Assembly: GCA_030549775.1 (NCBI GenBank)
Contig: CM060175.1
Span: 43,713,415 to 43,777,414 of the forward strand
Length of the DNA stretch: 64,000 bases
Origin: Tamarix chinensis
Lineage: Eukaryota > Streptophyta > Magnoliopsida > Caryophyllales > Tamaricaceae
Reading direction: 5' to 3'
Part shown: positions 37,345-49,950 of the stretch, piece after piece
How positions within the stretch are numbered: position 1 is the first letter of the stretch
Layout of the letters: each line of letters starts with the position of its first letter
Program-made: the position numbers and the translations under genes
Notes under the pieces: generated by a model
Seen by the model: the letters and a program-made list of their open reading frames with translations, nothing else
Told to the model about the DNA's origin: nothing
Database searches by the model: none

Positions 37345-38585
37345 TGCAAAAATGAAGGGGGAAGGGGATGAAGGAGGGAGTTAGGAAAATGGGGAAGGTT
37401 GGTTCGGGTTGGGGTTTTGAGGGCTAGGAGGAGGGTAGGTGGAAAAGAGTTAGGGAAAGGGCTAGGTTTAGGGGTGGAGGGGGGTGGAGGGGGGTGTAGG
37501 TGGTGGTCGGGGTTGGTTTATTAGTGGCTAAGGGTGGCAGAGGTGGTAGCTGCAGGGCAACGAAGTGGGCTACAAGAGTGGTGGAGGAGAAGAAGGAAAT
37601 GGAAAGAGAGGAGGAAAATGAGAGGCTACAGGGATGGGTTTCTACTAAAGGAGGTAAAGGGTAGGGAGGTTGTAAGGAGTGGGTTGGTGGCTTGGGAGGT
37701 GGCAGAAGCAGTGGAACGACGGCGGAAAAAAGAGGAACAGGGTGGAAGATAAGAAGGGAGAAAAAGAAGAGAAGAGGAAGAAGGGGGTTATAGGGGCTCG
37801 AGGGGGTGGCTTGGTGGTGTAGTGTTGTAGTGGGAGGTGGTAGGAGGTGGTGCACGCAGTTGCTAGGGCAGCGGTAGTGGCGAAATGAGGTGGTGGAGCA
37901 AAATAGGGGAAGGAAATGAAAGGAGAAGAAAGGGAGAAGAAGGGGTCGGGAGAGGGAAAGAGGGGGCTTGAATGGGGTAGGATGAAGCATGAGGGAAAGA
38001 AGAGAAAAGAAGAGGGAGAAGAGGGGAGGTAGGTGTGGTTGGTTGGGGTAGGTTGTAGGTAGTAGGGGTGTCAGGGTTGCAGGGAGAGGGAAGGGGAAGA
38101 AGAGAAAAAAAGGCATGCGGGGAGGATTTTTAGGGGTTAGTTTGGTTCGAAAATAGGAAGAAAAGCACAGGGTAGAGAGAGAGAGAGAGGGCGGCATTGT
38201 AGGAAGGTAGGCAGTGGCAGTTGCAGGCATGGCATCCTCGCTAGTCAGGGCGGGAGGTAGAAGAAGAAAGAAAGGAAGAAGGGAGGAAGCTAACCAGGTG
38301 GGGAAAAAAGAAAGAATGGGCTAGCTCGTGTGCGAGGGAGAGGGGCGAAAAGAAAATGAAGAATTGGGCTGGCCTAGTCAAGGGTTGGAAGGAAGAGAAG
38401 AAAAGGAAGAAGGGGAGATCGAGCTGGGTTGCCATGCGGGAGAAGGAGAAGGAAAGGGAAGTGGGACAGCAACCTAAAGCATGGGGGAGAGGGGTCATTG
38501 CCTAGCGAAGAGAAAGGAAAAGAAGGAAAAGGAGAAAAGGGAGAAAAAAAGGAAAAGGAAAAAAGGAAAAAGGAAAAATAGGGAG
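37345..38585. repeat. 1.2-kb purine-rich (GA) strand-asymmetric tract
   Basis: The plus strand is almost wholly G and A (GGAGGTGG, AGAAGAGGAAG and the like). The long minus-strand ORF at 37424-38230 is the Pro/Ser/Leu-rich translation of this CT bias, not a gene. Confidence 0.85.
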
Positions 38586-38899
38586 GAATAAGATAAAATA
38601 ATTTATGGAATAATAGAATTTAATATTTTTGCTAGATAAATTAATTTAATAATTTAAGTTAATATAATTTAATATATTGGTTTAAAAAGGATAATTTTAG
38701 TAAAATATTAGTTTAGAAATTTTTTTAAATAAAATAAGTATGATAAAATAACAAAATATTTATTTTAATTTATTAAATATTCATATCCATTTATATACTA
38801 AAAAATATACGAACTAATTAAATTAAAAAGCTAATTGATCCCAAATAAAAGCTATTTATTAAATTATAGTTTTTTAAAATTTTGGAGTATTGCATTAAA

Positions 38900-40380
38900 G
38901 GATTTACGTAAATGGATATGGATATGTATATGGAGTGTGGTTAAAAAATCCATCAGGTTTGGGTTAGGGTACCGATATAGGTATAGGTTATCCAAATCTG
39001 TATCTACTTTTATACTCATATCTGTACTCGCATCCATTTACCTATAGTAAAATGACTATTTTACCCTCCATTTGAATAATAGAACAATGCATCTACTAAG
39101 ATTGAAAATGTAAATTAAACAAAACACTACAATCTAACGCAACATATAAAAATTAAAAATTACTGCATCGTAATTGATAATCTAACCCCCAACCCTCGAT
39201 GAATTGCCCCTTGTCTACCCCTTTTACCACTTATCTTACCCATTGTGTTTTGTGTTTCTCACTTCCTTCTTATTCAATTCCCATTCCAATGTGCCTATGC
39301 AACTATATGCCCCTTCCCTATCATAAACCCTACATTACAAAATCCCAACTCACATTTACATATCTAGTTCTATTCTCCTAGATCCAATCATCCCTTTTAT
39401 TCCCTCAAGGCCTCGCAATGTCCATCTATCTTTAACCAAGGCTCTCTTTCTCTCAATCATTTAGTGGATGCAGTTGTTAGATAAAGTTTCCCTCTCGCCT
39501 CCCACTTATCTTAGTCAATATACCATTATTTATATTCTTAGGTGCTCACTCCTCAACTAGCCGGTGAAGCTCATTGTAAACGAGGATGACCTTTAAGCTA
39601 TGAGAAGGCCTTGATTCCTAAGCAAGAAAGTGTACAGTGTGCTACTATGATATTGATTTGTATATTGGGTGAGTTTTAATTTTTCATCTATAGGAAGGAG
39701 GCCACTGGAACTTAAGATGAATCTAGCATGTTGTTGAAAAACTTTTAGAAAATGTCATCAATTTTGAAAATTTTCTGTCTAGCCTATTGTTTGTTGTAGC
39801 TAACTAGCTATAAGCAATCTGCGTATTAAATTAATCATTTCAAAGAGTGATTTGACTCAATGGAATAGGATGGTATATCTTAAGTTATAGAGATAATATA
39901 CGCTATATGCAATCTACTTGTTGAATGGGATCTTGTTGAATGGGATCTTGTTTGTCTAAAATCATATTACAAGCATGGTAAAAATGAAGGCATTATTCTC
40001 ATATGACTAAAACTTAAATTTTGAATGGAAATAAGAAATATTTTATAAATAAATTATGTAGGATTTAATATTGACATGAAAAATGAATTAGAAAATGGAT
40101 ATGTGGTTACAAAGTTATTATGATAGTGATGTAATAATAATCTTGGAATTGATAAAAATTATAATCATTATTATGTAATCCTATTTTCCTAAAGATTGTA
40201 ATATATAGAAAATTATTTGGATTTTATTTTTTGAAGTTTTAATGTCTTAAGTACTTTCATAATTTTCTCCTTAGATTTATAGATAGCAACTAGAGCTAGT
40301 ACTACCAATTCACCTGGTCCAATAACTCCATATTAATCCATTGTAGCTTGTATCCTTATTACTACTTAGCCATCTACAAA
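38900..40380. other. hAT interior, noncoding
   Basis: It begins with subterminal ATGGATATGG repeats that continue the left end of the hAT element. No protein-coding homology was recognised until the BED-finger remnant at 40470. Confidence 0.5.
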
Positions 40381-41869
40381 TAAGGAAGAGGAAGATATGG
40401 AAGTAAAACAATTTACTCTAGGAGATAAATAGAAAGAAAACTTCAATTATATAGGAACATTTTAATGTAGTGGAGAATAATGGAAAGAAGAAGGCTATCT
40501 ATAGAAATTGTAATAAAAGACTAAGTGTTGGTCCCAAAAATGGAACTTCTTATTTGCATGAGGATATACAAAAGTTTGTAGTCTTTAAGGTTATATAAGG
40601 AGTAGGCCAAAACACTCACAAGTGAGAAGGAAAGGTAAATATAATGATCATTGAATTAAATCAAGAAGTTTCAAGGCCAGACTTGTGTAATATGGTGGTC
40701 ATGCATAAGTATCCACTTTCCATAGTGGAACATGAAGGATTAAAGAAAATTTTGTCAAGTCTTTAACTTTCTTTTAAGTTAATTTTAAGAAATACATTAA
40801 AGAGTGATATCCTTAAGATATTTGAATTTGAGAAAAAAACTCAACAATATCCCTATCAAGCAGTAATAAGAATCATATTTCAATCACTACCAACATGTGG
40901 ACAACTCAAAATCAAAAGAAAGGTTTTGTGGCTATAACAACTCATTAGATTGATACTCAATGGAACTTACAAAGTCATAGATTTGGGTACGTTTAATATT
41001 TCATCTACATCATGTTCTAAGTTTCAATGTTAATACTACGTGATATTGTGTTATTCTCAATTTTATTTGTTGTTTTGTTTCCTTTTACCTTAGCTAAAGT
41101 TCATATCAACTATGAGAGAAGTGTGATCACCATCTAACCCAAGCCTAATTCAAGGAAAAAAGGAGCAAAAAATAAAAAGATGCATGATCATAATAATAGT
41201 ACAATAGTATTAATGATAACAAAGATAAGAATAACAATATACATAAGAAGAGTATGAGAGTTTACAAAATCCAAATATAAGAAATCAAATCCAAAATTTT
41301 AAATAACCGAAAGAACAAAAACTTTCCAATGTAGTGGGTAAAATATTTTTATCAAGTTAGCCTAACTCTTATGCATAAATATAAATCTCCAGCCCCAAGC
41401 CATGGCTAGTTACTAGCCCATGCCATCACCATCAACATACTCTAACTGAGAGTCATACCACTATAAATCATCCTCTATTCCCTGTACCAAAAGTTGTATC
41501 ATCACACTAACCACACAAGTGTTGTATCATTAAGGTGTATAAATGGTAAAAAAGACTACCTACAACATGGTAAGGCTTATGCAGCACATTAAAGTCACAT
41601 AGAGTCATAGTGATAATCATACCAATATAAATTAAGACTTACACCCATAGTAGTAATACAACAAGACATGCTTCCATGTAAATCATGGAAGAATAGTAGT
41701 ACAGTAAATGCATCACAACCACATAATGTAAGCCATATTATAATCTTGCTTTAGTGAACACATAATTTCAAATTATTAAGATAATTCATTCGACCACACC
41801 TAATTCTCTACTATGAACAAAATTTATGGCAACAAATAAACATAATAGGATACAACACCCACCACACCG

Positions 41870-42140
41870 AGTCAGGATACATCAAAGGGGATTTTCTTTG
41901 GGGTACCACACCCAACACATATTGAGTGCACCTATAATAGCTAACAAAAATTGGGATATCACACCCATTACATGTGGTTGAAGTACATCAAGAGGGCTTG
42001 TTTTAGGATACTTCACCCACTACACCTTGAATGCATCTACTGTGAGAGCTAAAAAGTTTGGATAGCACACCGACCTAAGTAATGGATAATGCAAAGTTCC
42101 AAGGGGCTTGTATAGGATACCTCATCCACTCAAAAAGGAC
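41870..42140. repeat. Imperfect tandem module GGATACCACACCCA
   Basis: Four diverged units of roughly 60-90 bp: GG(G)ATA(C/T)C(A/T)CACCCA...(T/A)ACA...GTACATCAAG(A)GGGCTTG. Confidence 0.65.
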
Positions 42141-43808
42141 ACCCATGCCATACTAGCGTGTCACAGTATAATACCATACCAACGATATTCATATATCCCC
42201 CTACCCACCGCAACCTAGTAAAGAAGGAGAAAAGTATTGAGTGAAAATAATAAACTATAGGGTTACAACCCAATAAATCCCGATCAACTATCCCTAGAGT
42301 TAGAGAAAAAGTCCTCAAACAGAATCTTATTCCACATTTATTAATTACCAAGTGATATCACAAATCACAGATGAATTCTGTAAATAACCAATTAGGTGTT
42401 TTCAAGTAATAACACTAAATACAAATAAATTCTATTATTATCCAAATTGGGCGTTTCCATGTGATAGCTAAAAAAAATATATTGTTATCTAAAAAAATAT
42501 AAATTATATTGTTATCTAAATTGAGCATTTCTAAGTGATAACATCAAACATATCACAAGTCATAACAACCACTAATTAGGTATTTAGAGATGACACCAAA
42601 ATAATTTAAATCCTAAATATCATAATTATGATTCTTATTAATTCTAGGATAAATGTGCTTGAAATCATAATTTAAATGTTGTAATTTCATGGAGGTATTA
42701 AAATAAAAGGCCCAAAATAAGAGTAATAATGAAATGATCCTAACAAAAAATAGATAAACGAGTCGATCGGTCCTTGGGAAGGATCGACTAGTTGGTCTCA
42801 CCCATCGACTTTTCGTAAGAACCTAGTCTATTAGTTTGGTCCAACTAGTCAATGAGTCTAAGCAGAGACCATACCACTTTGGTCATAAGGTCACTAGTTG
42901 ATGGGTTTGACATATTGAACAACTACCCGTAGGGACCAATAGACTGGTTCACACAATCATCGATGGGTTCAACAAACTGATTGAATGATCTAGATAAAAT
43001 AACACCCAGACTTTACCATATTAATCCTAGCATACAACTATGTCATAAAACACATAAAGAGACATTCTATACAAATGCAATCACATGGATACATGGTAAT
43101 GTAGGCATTTAAACATAATCATACTCAAACTACCAAATCATGCATAAATTAGGGAAGCCAATAATGCCTTAATTACAAGAAGATATCTACCACATTCTTG
43201 AATAATAAGATACAATTAGACCATGATAAACACAAAAACACACCAAGAACATTGAACCATAATAATCAATAAATAATTATTCATATTAAAGATAAGAAAG
43301 CCTTACCTTGAAGCAATTCTTCTAACACAAACTCCTACCTAATGGATTTAAACCTAGCCTTTGATTACCAAGAGAATAAAGAGTCAAAACCATCAAAAAT
43401 CCATTTTATGAATTTGTTAAATATCAAAGATAATCGAAGAAGATGAAGAAGAAGAAGAACACCAACAACAAAAATAAAACTCAACCTTTTCTAAGAAATA
43501 AAATTCTAAGGAAAATGAAGCTACAATCTTTAACCTTCTCAAACCTTAATCCTTTCTTGATTAAGAGAAAAAACAGAGAAATAAATCTAAGATCATAAGA
43601 ATAAAAGAGACACATCAACCAAGAAGGGAAGAAAATAAGAGAAAACTCTTTTTTTTCTTAGTAAGGGGGACACGAAGAAAAATGGAGAATACTCAGCACT
43701 TAGAAAATTTCACCAAATGAAGGGAAGATGAGAGTAATAAAAATAAGTAAGAAGTTAAAGTAAATTAGGAATAGAGGGTATAGAAGGTAGAGCAAGTTAA
43801 AATGCAAA

Positions 43809-43829
43809 AGAGAGAGAGAGAGAGAGAGA
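43809..43829. repeat. (AG)n microsatellite
   Basis: About ten AG units inside the LTR. Confidence 0.85.
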
Positions 43830-45933
43830 TAAGACTAGTATGGTTGAGTGTCAGTAATCAAGGTGTAAGAGAAGACATAATGGTGTAAGGGAGGCTCAAT
43901 GTAGTCAGAGAGGGAACAATTGCATAATATTGGTAAGTTAAGAAGGATTTACAAGAAATCAAACATGTGGACCAACTTCTAGAAGAGACAGATGAAAGTG
44001 AGGAAGAAGAGAGAAGGTGAGATATGCCTAAAAAGTGCTTTTTGGGAAATTTTAACTAAAACTGATAGACTAATTTAAATAATGTAAAAATAAGCTCATA
44101 CCATCAAAATATGCTCATTAACACAAATACATTCTAATTGGAAGTTTTCATAAACATAAGAGAGGGATTAAAATCAAAATTAGAAAACCATATAAAATTA
44201 AAGGATAACTAGTTGATCAGTTTTAGCAAACCAATCTACTAGTTTGTCAAGAATAAGATTGTCAATCCCTTAGCATACCTGTCGATCAATTAGGAAACCT
44301 AGTCGATCATTATGTTTAAAATTTATATTTTTATTTGAATTTTAAGCACTTTTAAAAGCCGAAACTAATTCATTTTTATAAACATAATTTTAAATACATT
44401 TTGAAGGAATTTAGGACAGGATATTACATATATACTAAGGCCTTAGTGAAAGATTGTAAGACAAGAAGGAAATTTCGTTTCTTAACACTTGATGTTGCAT
44501 TGCTTTATGAAGATATATTTTAGTGGTTAAAATGGTTAGAGCCTAACTTTAAATGGTGTCCTAGTTCTGAGGAGTGGAAATGGATCTAATTATTTGCTTA
44601 AAATTTTTGTTATTTTATGAGGTTACTTTATTGTTTTTAGAAAGTAAGTATCCTACTTATAACTTTCATTTCCCTAAGATATGTCGGATTATAATAGATT
44701 TGACTCAATGGAAATTTGAGGAATATGAAAATATGAAGAGTATGGCTAAAAAAATGTTAGAGAAATTTGATAATTATTTGAGTGTAATTCATAGGATTAT
44801 GATAGTAGCAACCATTTCGGATTCCCGATTTAAAATAAAGTTGGTGGAATGGTATTATTTCTTGATTTATGTGGAATATAATTATGATGAGGTAGAAAAA
44901 GTGCATAGAACATTTCATGAGTTATTTTGTGAGTATGAGAAGTAACTAAAGTGCATAGAGAGAAATACATGTACATCTTGTTGTTTAATTATTTCTAGTC
45001 ATACTTCCTATAGGGGTAGTGCTAGTTTGTGTTATAAGGGAGTAGACATATATGAGGTCGTTAGATAACCATAGCATCACTAATTTATCATAAAATAATG
45101 AGTTAAGCTACTACTTAGAGGAGGTTGTTATGCCAAGGATGGAGGACTTTGATGTTTTGTCATGATGGAAGACATACACTAAGTTTTCAAGTTTACAAAA
45201 TATATCTAGGTATATACTTGTTATTTCCCATTTCCACATTTTCTTTAGAATCTAATTTTAGCATGAGTGGTTGGTTTATCACTCCTCACTAAAATTAGTT
45301 ACATCTAAAGACTTTAGAGTCATTGATGTGTGATCAAGGTTGGCTTTGGGTAGTAATGATGATATTGTGATATTTTGTTTATAATGTCAAAGTTTAGTTA
45401 AATTATGAAATATGTATTATTTTAACTATTAATTTAATTATTTTAATCTTTTATTAGATAATAATGATTCGGAAATATCATATTATTATGGTGTCTATCA
45501 TACTTATTTTGAGGATGAGGGATTCTGATGATGGTGAAAATGAGGTAAAGCTTAGATGTTTATAGATTTTATAATATTATTAGTAAATGTAATATATATA
45601 AATATATATGTTCTGTAAATATATTTTTTTTACTTTTTAGATGTAACAAGTAGATACTTGATAATTAAAGTCTGAAGATTCAAGAATGAAGATTGAAAAC
45701 TTTTTCCAATCATGAATGTCGTTTGAGTTCTACTAGTTTTTAACGTTTTTTGGACATTATCAACTAGTTTTAGATAATATTGTTGTTGTTATGTTTTATT
45801 ATGCTACTCAGATATATTTTGAATAAGTTTCTTGTTATTAGAAAATTTGTAGAAGTCTAAAAAGCTATAGATTTGCTGTAGGACTAGTTCATGTATAGTA
45901 GAGGTATGGTTACTTTTGTAAAGGATGACTTTT

Positions 45934-45985
45934 CTTCTTTAACTATTAAGTTGATTTGTCTTCTTTAACTATTAAGTTGATGATT
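45934..45985. repeat. 26-bp tandem duplication
   Basis: CTTCTTTAACTATTAAGTTGAT occurs twice, 26 bases apart, in the 3' noncoding part of the hAT element. Confidence 0.85.
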
Positions 45986-46341
45986 TATTAGTTTTTTTTC
46001 TATTATTTATATAAATTTTAATGTCAAGAAATTATTACGTAGTTGAATTATACCTAATTAGAAATTTTGGCAGGCAAACAGGTAATGGTAATGGCTAAAT
46101 AAGTAATGGTAACTGGTAAAGAGGTAATTTTAATATGTCAAATAATGGGTTTGATAGATAATGGGTTTATCCATTGAAGAATGGATTATCAGTTGGGTAT
46201 TAAAAAGGTACTGGATATGGATATCAGTGAGATAACGAATATCTGTTTGGATATGGATATGATTATGGTTTAAAAAAATTATCTGCAACTTGTAGGGGAT
46301 ACTCAATGTATATCCATTGTGTTCCCATCCCTACTCATATA

Positions 46342-47423
46342 TCAGGATTTTAAATTTTTCCTAGAAATCTTCATCATTGGTGCATGGAAATAATGATTTC
46401 TTAACATTTTAAGTCATAAATATGTTTTATGGAGTTAACATGCCCAGAAAAGGTGAAGTTATCTATGAGATTTTTTATTTTGAAAATAAAATCAAATTAA
46501 ATAGGGAGAATGGTTGTGTGATGTAGGGATGAATTGAAAATTTCAAGAAAAAAATAACTAATTTATCACAATAAGTGGTAGCGGTACCCACATCAATTAT
46601 CAACATTTGACATAGATCGAGCAAAGACGAGTAAGAGCATGAATAATGGTGGTGCAAATTGAGTAGAAACATACATATATATGTATTAGTAGAATATAGA
46701 ATTGTGTGACCATAGGGGAAACTAGAAATAGTGAATGAAATGAAGGAAAAAGGGCCAGGGTTCTTATTTACTTTAGATGGGTTATTTGTAGGGCTTAAAA
46801 TAAGGCTAGTTACCTAATCTTAGAGTATGTTTATAAATAATGTAAGTTTGTTTTATTTTTAATTAGCTATTTTATTTTTCTTTCAACAAGACCCTATAAA
46901 TAAATTATATTATTTAAATTGAATAAATATCATTACAACTGAGTAAAATCCTAAATTTTTTCTTTTATAACATCTTTGTTTCCTAATATTTAGAAAATTA
47001 TTATTTTATGTTTCTACGCCTTGGTTCCCCTCCCCATTGACACATATATTTAGTGTATCTATATTTTTTTTTCACAACTCTAGATTTTGGATATTTCTCT
47101 ACTTAATTGTTTTATGGTTTCAAAGAAATTCGTTCAATTTTTACAATCGTTACTCACATACTCTCAAAACTCTCAACTTGTCTTCTACTTCTTAAATTGT
47201 TTATTTATTTAGTCATACAAATGTTGTTTGATCTATTAAAATATTTTTCTCCTTCATGGTTCTTACCCATATAAATTTTACTATATGTAAATAATAGTAA
47301 AAAAATCATTTGGATAATAGGATATAGTCATTTAGTTATATTATTGTTATTATTATTGTTGTTATTGTTGTTAGGGTAATTTTCATGGTACATACACATG
47401 CACCAAGCATGGTGAGGCAGTTT
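46342..47423. other. Intergenic, no gene recognised
   Basis: AT-rich. No recognisable protein or repeat end. A short TTATTGTTATTATTATTG run lies near 47345. Confidence 0.45.
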
Positions 47424-47878
47424 TGTAATAGCCCATAATTTTTTAAGTTTTGTTGGATGGGAAATTTTAGTGTTTATTAAAATTTGATAATATTTAATTT
47501 TTATTGGGGACTATAATTAATTTTGAGAAAAAAGTTATATTTTAATAAGGTTTGAAAATTGAATAAAATGAGTTTTTAGACATACCAATTGACCGGTTCA
47601 TCATTTTAGCTAAAGGGTTTTGCTCACTTAAATTGATTAAGTGGTTTGGGGAACCAATTAACAGTTTGATTTGGACAAGTGAGGGAGAGGATGACCTCAA
47701 CTTTGTATTCTTCCCCACTCTCCTCTATAAACTTCTAGAATCATTGCTTTGATTCCCAAACCTATCTCTACTCAATTGGAACTTTTATTCTCATGCTGAT
47801 TATTCATTTCTTCTCTTGTGTTTGATATTTTATAGGTGACTCAACTTGCATTCTCTAGAAATCACCATTTCAATTCTA

Positions 47879-47980
47879 GAAGGGAGGCTAGCTTATATTT
47901 GACAAAATCCACCCATTAATCTTAAATTTGAAGGGAGGCTAGCTTATATTTGACAAAATCCGCCCATTAATCTTAAATTT
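47879..47980. repeat. 51-bp tandem duplication, one mismatch
   Basis: GAAGGGAGGCTAGCTTATAT...CTTAAATTT occurs twice in a row; only an A/G difference was noticed, so it is recent. Confidence 0.9.
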
Positions 47981-48047
47981 AATGGTAGAAATTAGTGTTT
48001 TTGATCTAAGCATAACCACAAACATTCTTGTACTGATTCGTTGGCTA

Positions 48048-48062
48048 TAAATAGCCGTAATA
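48048..48062 (+). promoter_or_regulatory. LTR TATA-box region
   Basis: GGCTATAAATAGCCG is followed by a C/T-rich start-site-like region. The same palindromic box is in the family A solo LTR at about 30850. Confidence 0.55.
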
Positions 48063-49453
48063 ACCCCTTCGACTCACTTTTCTTTCAGCCTCTAAGATAT
48101 TCTAGCTCTCTAGCCTTATGTTATCATCTCCTAAAGTCGAGCATAAATTTAGTACCTTTCCACTCTTTTCATCATTTCCCCATCTCATTTTTATTTATCT
48201 TTAAGTAAGAGAGACTTAGATTTATGAGGAAGTCGAGTCTCTCTTTCAACATAATTTCCTCTATTTTTCTCTTAGGTTCAGTAAGTCTGTTTTCTCCTAA
48301 TTTGAATTACGATTGATGAAATTATTCACTGGATTTATAAAGCTTTCACCTTCTACTTTTAAGGTTTGGAAGTTGTAAATCTTCTAGGTTGAGTTTTCTT
48401 GTTTATGGAAAAGTTTTACTTACACTAAGTAAGTCAATCATACTTCTAAAATGCGACCTAGTTAGGCATGTAATATGTTTCATTCTTTAAAGTCATAATT
48501 TTATAAGTTTGCATGATAATTTTGTTTTAAATTTATGCATGTTGATTAATTTATTAATCCTAGAAAAGAGGCATAATTTTAGGGAAATTATGGTCAATTT
48601 GATTAATTGTGAAACATGTTTTAATTCATGAGCTAATGAAGCATTAGTATGATGCTATAATATGTTTTAGGTTGGATGTGGTAGGATTTCTTTGGGTGAT
48701 TTACATGAAAAATGTATTTTTTGTTATTTTTTGGGGCAAATCAACTAATCATCTCATCCTTAGAACAGTCAACTGGTTAGCCCAACCAATTGGTCAGTAG
48801 GTTTGTGGTAGTATTGGTTTGCTCTCTACTTAAATCTGTCGAACAGTTTGGCATAACCAATCAATTGGCCTAGGAACAATCGACAGGTTTTTCCAAATCA
48901 ATTGAATAGTTTAAGGGAACTGTGGGTTTGACTAGGCCAAACCAATTCACTGGTTCGTAAGACCAATCCTCTAATTCGGATCGATTAAGTAATTTTGATC
49001 TTTTGACTTGGATATGATTTGAGACTATGTCTAACACTACTATATGACTATTTAATGGGTGAAATACATTGGTTGGCATAGATTGACAACCAAATGAAAG
49101 GATTAATTAGATCATGATTCTTGGTATATTCAATGAATTTTGTAAAGGCCTTAATAGGTAAACCTTTTAAAGGGGATGACACAATATAGATTTTGGCCTA
49201 AAATGGACTAATATAAGGGATTTAGTTAGCATTGAGTAAGCATTAATGAGAATCTCACACATGATTGGGTAATGGTAATGGCTAAGATGGAATAAATATA
49301 TGAATGCCTTGATTCCATATTGTATGAGCCTTGTATGATCACATTACCTCAAAAATAATGTATTAATCACTCAAAGTGAAAGATGATCGAGTTTTTGAGG
49401 GTTTATAATGCACTGGGAAATACTAGTGAAATGGAAGATGGTACAAGGTAGTA

Positions 49454-49950
49454 TGGAATCCTATCGCTATTCTCCAACAGAGTTTTCACCTATGGTTTGT
49501 GACCTACAAACACTTATTTACCAAAGACAAAATGATGACTATAGGTTTAAATGTGGAAGATACATGTGTACTATGTCAAGCAGATAAAGAATCAGTGGAG
49601 CACTTATTCTTTGAATGCGGGTATTCCCAATAGGTCTAGTTGCCTTTAATTAGAAAAATTAGGTGTAAGCATGATGCAATCTCTTTCAATCCAGTGTTGA
49701 AATGGATGGAAAGATGTGGTTGAGGTCTTATTCATAGAAGATATGTATTATGATCCTTTTATGTAACAACTTCATATCATATATAACATAAAACAAAGTT
49801 TAGAATTTTCCATCAAGAGAGACATGATCCACAACAGGTTTGTAGATCAATTGTTAAGGAAATAGCCATTAGAATAACCAGTATGACCCATTATAAATCA
49901 TATATTTCATTAGCATCTTATGTTGATAAATTGAGATAGAATTAAGTGGT
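49454..49950 (+). pseudogene. LINE ORF2 C-terminal fragment (zf-RVT)
   Basis: The plus strand reads FTKDKMMTIGLNVEDTCVLC then QADKESVEHLFFECGYSQ, stop. This is the zinc-binding domain found after the reverse transcriptase in plant LINEs (C-x2-C-x7-H-x4-C complete). Weaker similarity may continue to 49950. There is no RT upstream, so it is 5' truncated as usual for a LINE. No clear poly-A tail was located. Confidence 0.75.

Larger units (their letters stand above)
33969..38894. mobile_element. 4.9-kb solo LTR, family B, copy 1
   Basis: It starts TGTAATACCTCCAAAATTT and ends AAATTTTGGAGTATTGCA, so the ends are near-perfect inverted repeats. A perfect duplication TTAAA flanks it (33964-33968 and 38895-38899), and hAT subterminal sequence continues across. 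The TG...CA ends and 5-bp duplication indicate an LTR. With no gag-pol it is a solo LTR, or a LARD-type LTR. Internal order is a CCACTATTAT module (34.67-35.04 kb), an ATTACC array (36.0-36.7 kb) and a purine tract (37.35-38.58 kb). Orientation is not certain. Confidence 0.87.
41123..44428 (-). mobile_element. LTR inside the hAT transposase, left end uncertain
   Basis: On the minus strand it starts TGTAATATCCTGTCCTAAA at 44428 and contains GTCGATCAATTAGG-type motifs at 42750-42990 and 44210-44310, like family A. The other end may be TGTGATCACC at 41123, which resembles the inverse of the right end. The flanks (AGAAG and TATAT) do not match, so a deletion accompanied or followed insertion, or the left end is wrong. 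Confidence 0.55.
40380..45330 (+). pseudogene. hAT transposase (RICESLEEPER/Ac-like), split and decayed
   Basis: Pieces in order: a BED zinc-finger region at 40470-40589 (NGKKKAIYRNCNKRLSVGP, then TSYLHEDIQKF), in which the first metal-binding Cys appears replaced; the NTLKSDILKIFEFEKK segment at 40797-40840; and DCKTRRKFRF...LDVALLYEDIF at 44452-44515, where the family has an RWNST box. The longest open stretch, 44574-44945, has the core FPKICRI and IVATISDSRFKIKLVEWYYF. Last is the C-terminal dimerisation domain at 45097-45330 (NELSYYLEEVVMPRMEDFDV, a stop, then WKTYTKFSSLQNISRYILVI). Many stops and frameshifts are present. The catalytic core between 40990 and 44440 is missing, replaced by an LTR. 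The protein would have bound and cut the element ends. Confidence 0.82.
33905..46333 (+). mobile_element. hAT transposon, inactive, hosting nested LTRs
   Basis: The left end TAGGGAAGGAAA and inverted right end TAGGGATGGGAA match at 10 of 12 positions. The flanks TTCATATC and CTCATATA share TCATAT, consistent with an aged 8-bp hAT duplication. TATCCATT/AATGGATA subterminal repeats lie at both ends (33940, 38905-39000, 46150-46320). Fragments of a RICESLEEPER/Ac-like transposase lie inside. A 4.9-kb solo LTR sits 64 bp inside the left end, and another LTR replaces the middle of the transposase. Confidence 0.85.
47424..49080 (+). repeat. Family A LTR, plus orientation, 3' end not defined
   Basis: It begins TGTAATAGCCCATAATTTT and shares with 29653-31639 (read in reverse) the GAGGATGACCTCAAC block (47690), the GGCTATAAATAGCC TATA region (48048-48061) and clusters of CCAATTGATTGG-like motifs (47590-47680 and 48740-48990). 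I could not find its 3' end or a target duplication. Confidence 0.65.

Noticed and set aside
37424..38230. 268-codon minus-strand ORF, Pro/Ser/Leu/Phe-rich
   Set aside because: It is the translation of a CT-biased strand in the giant LTR's purine tract; no domain and no homologous order in copy 2.
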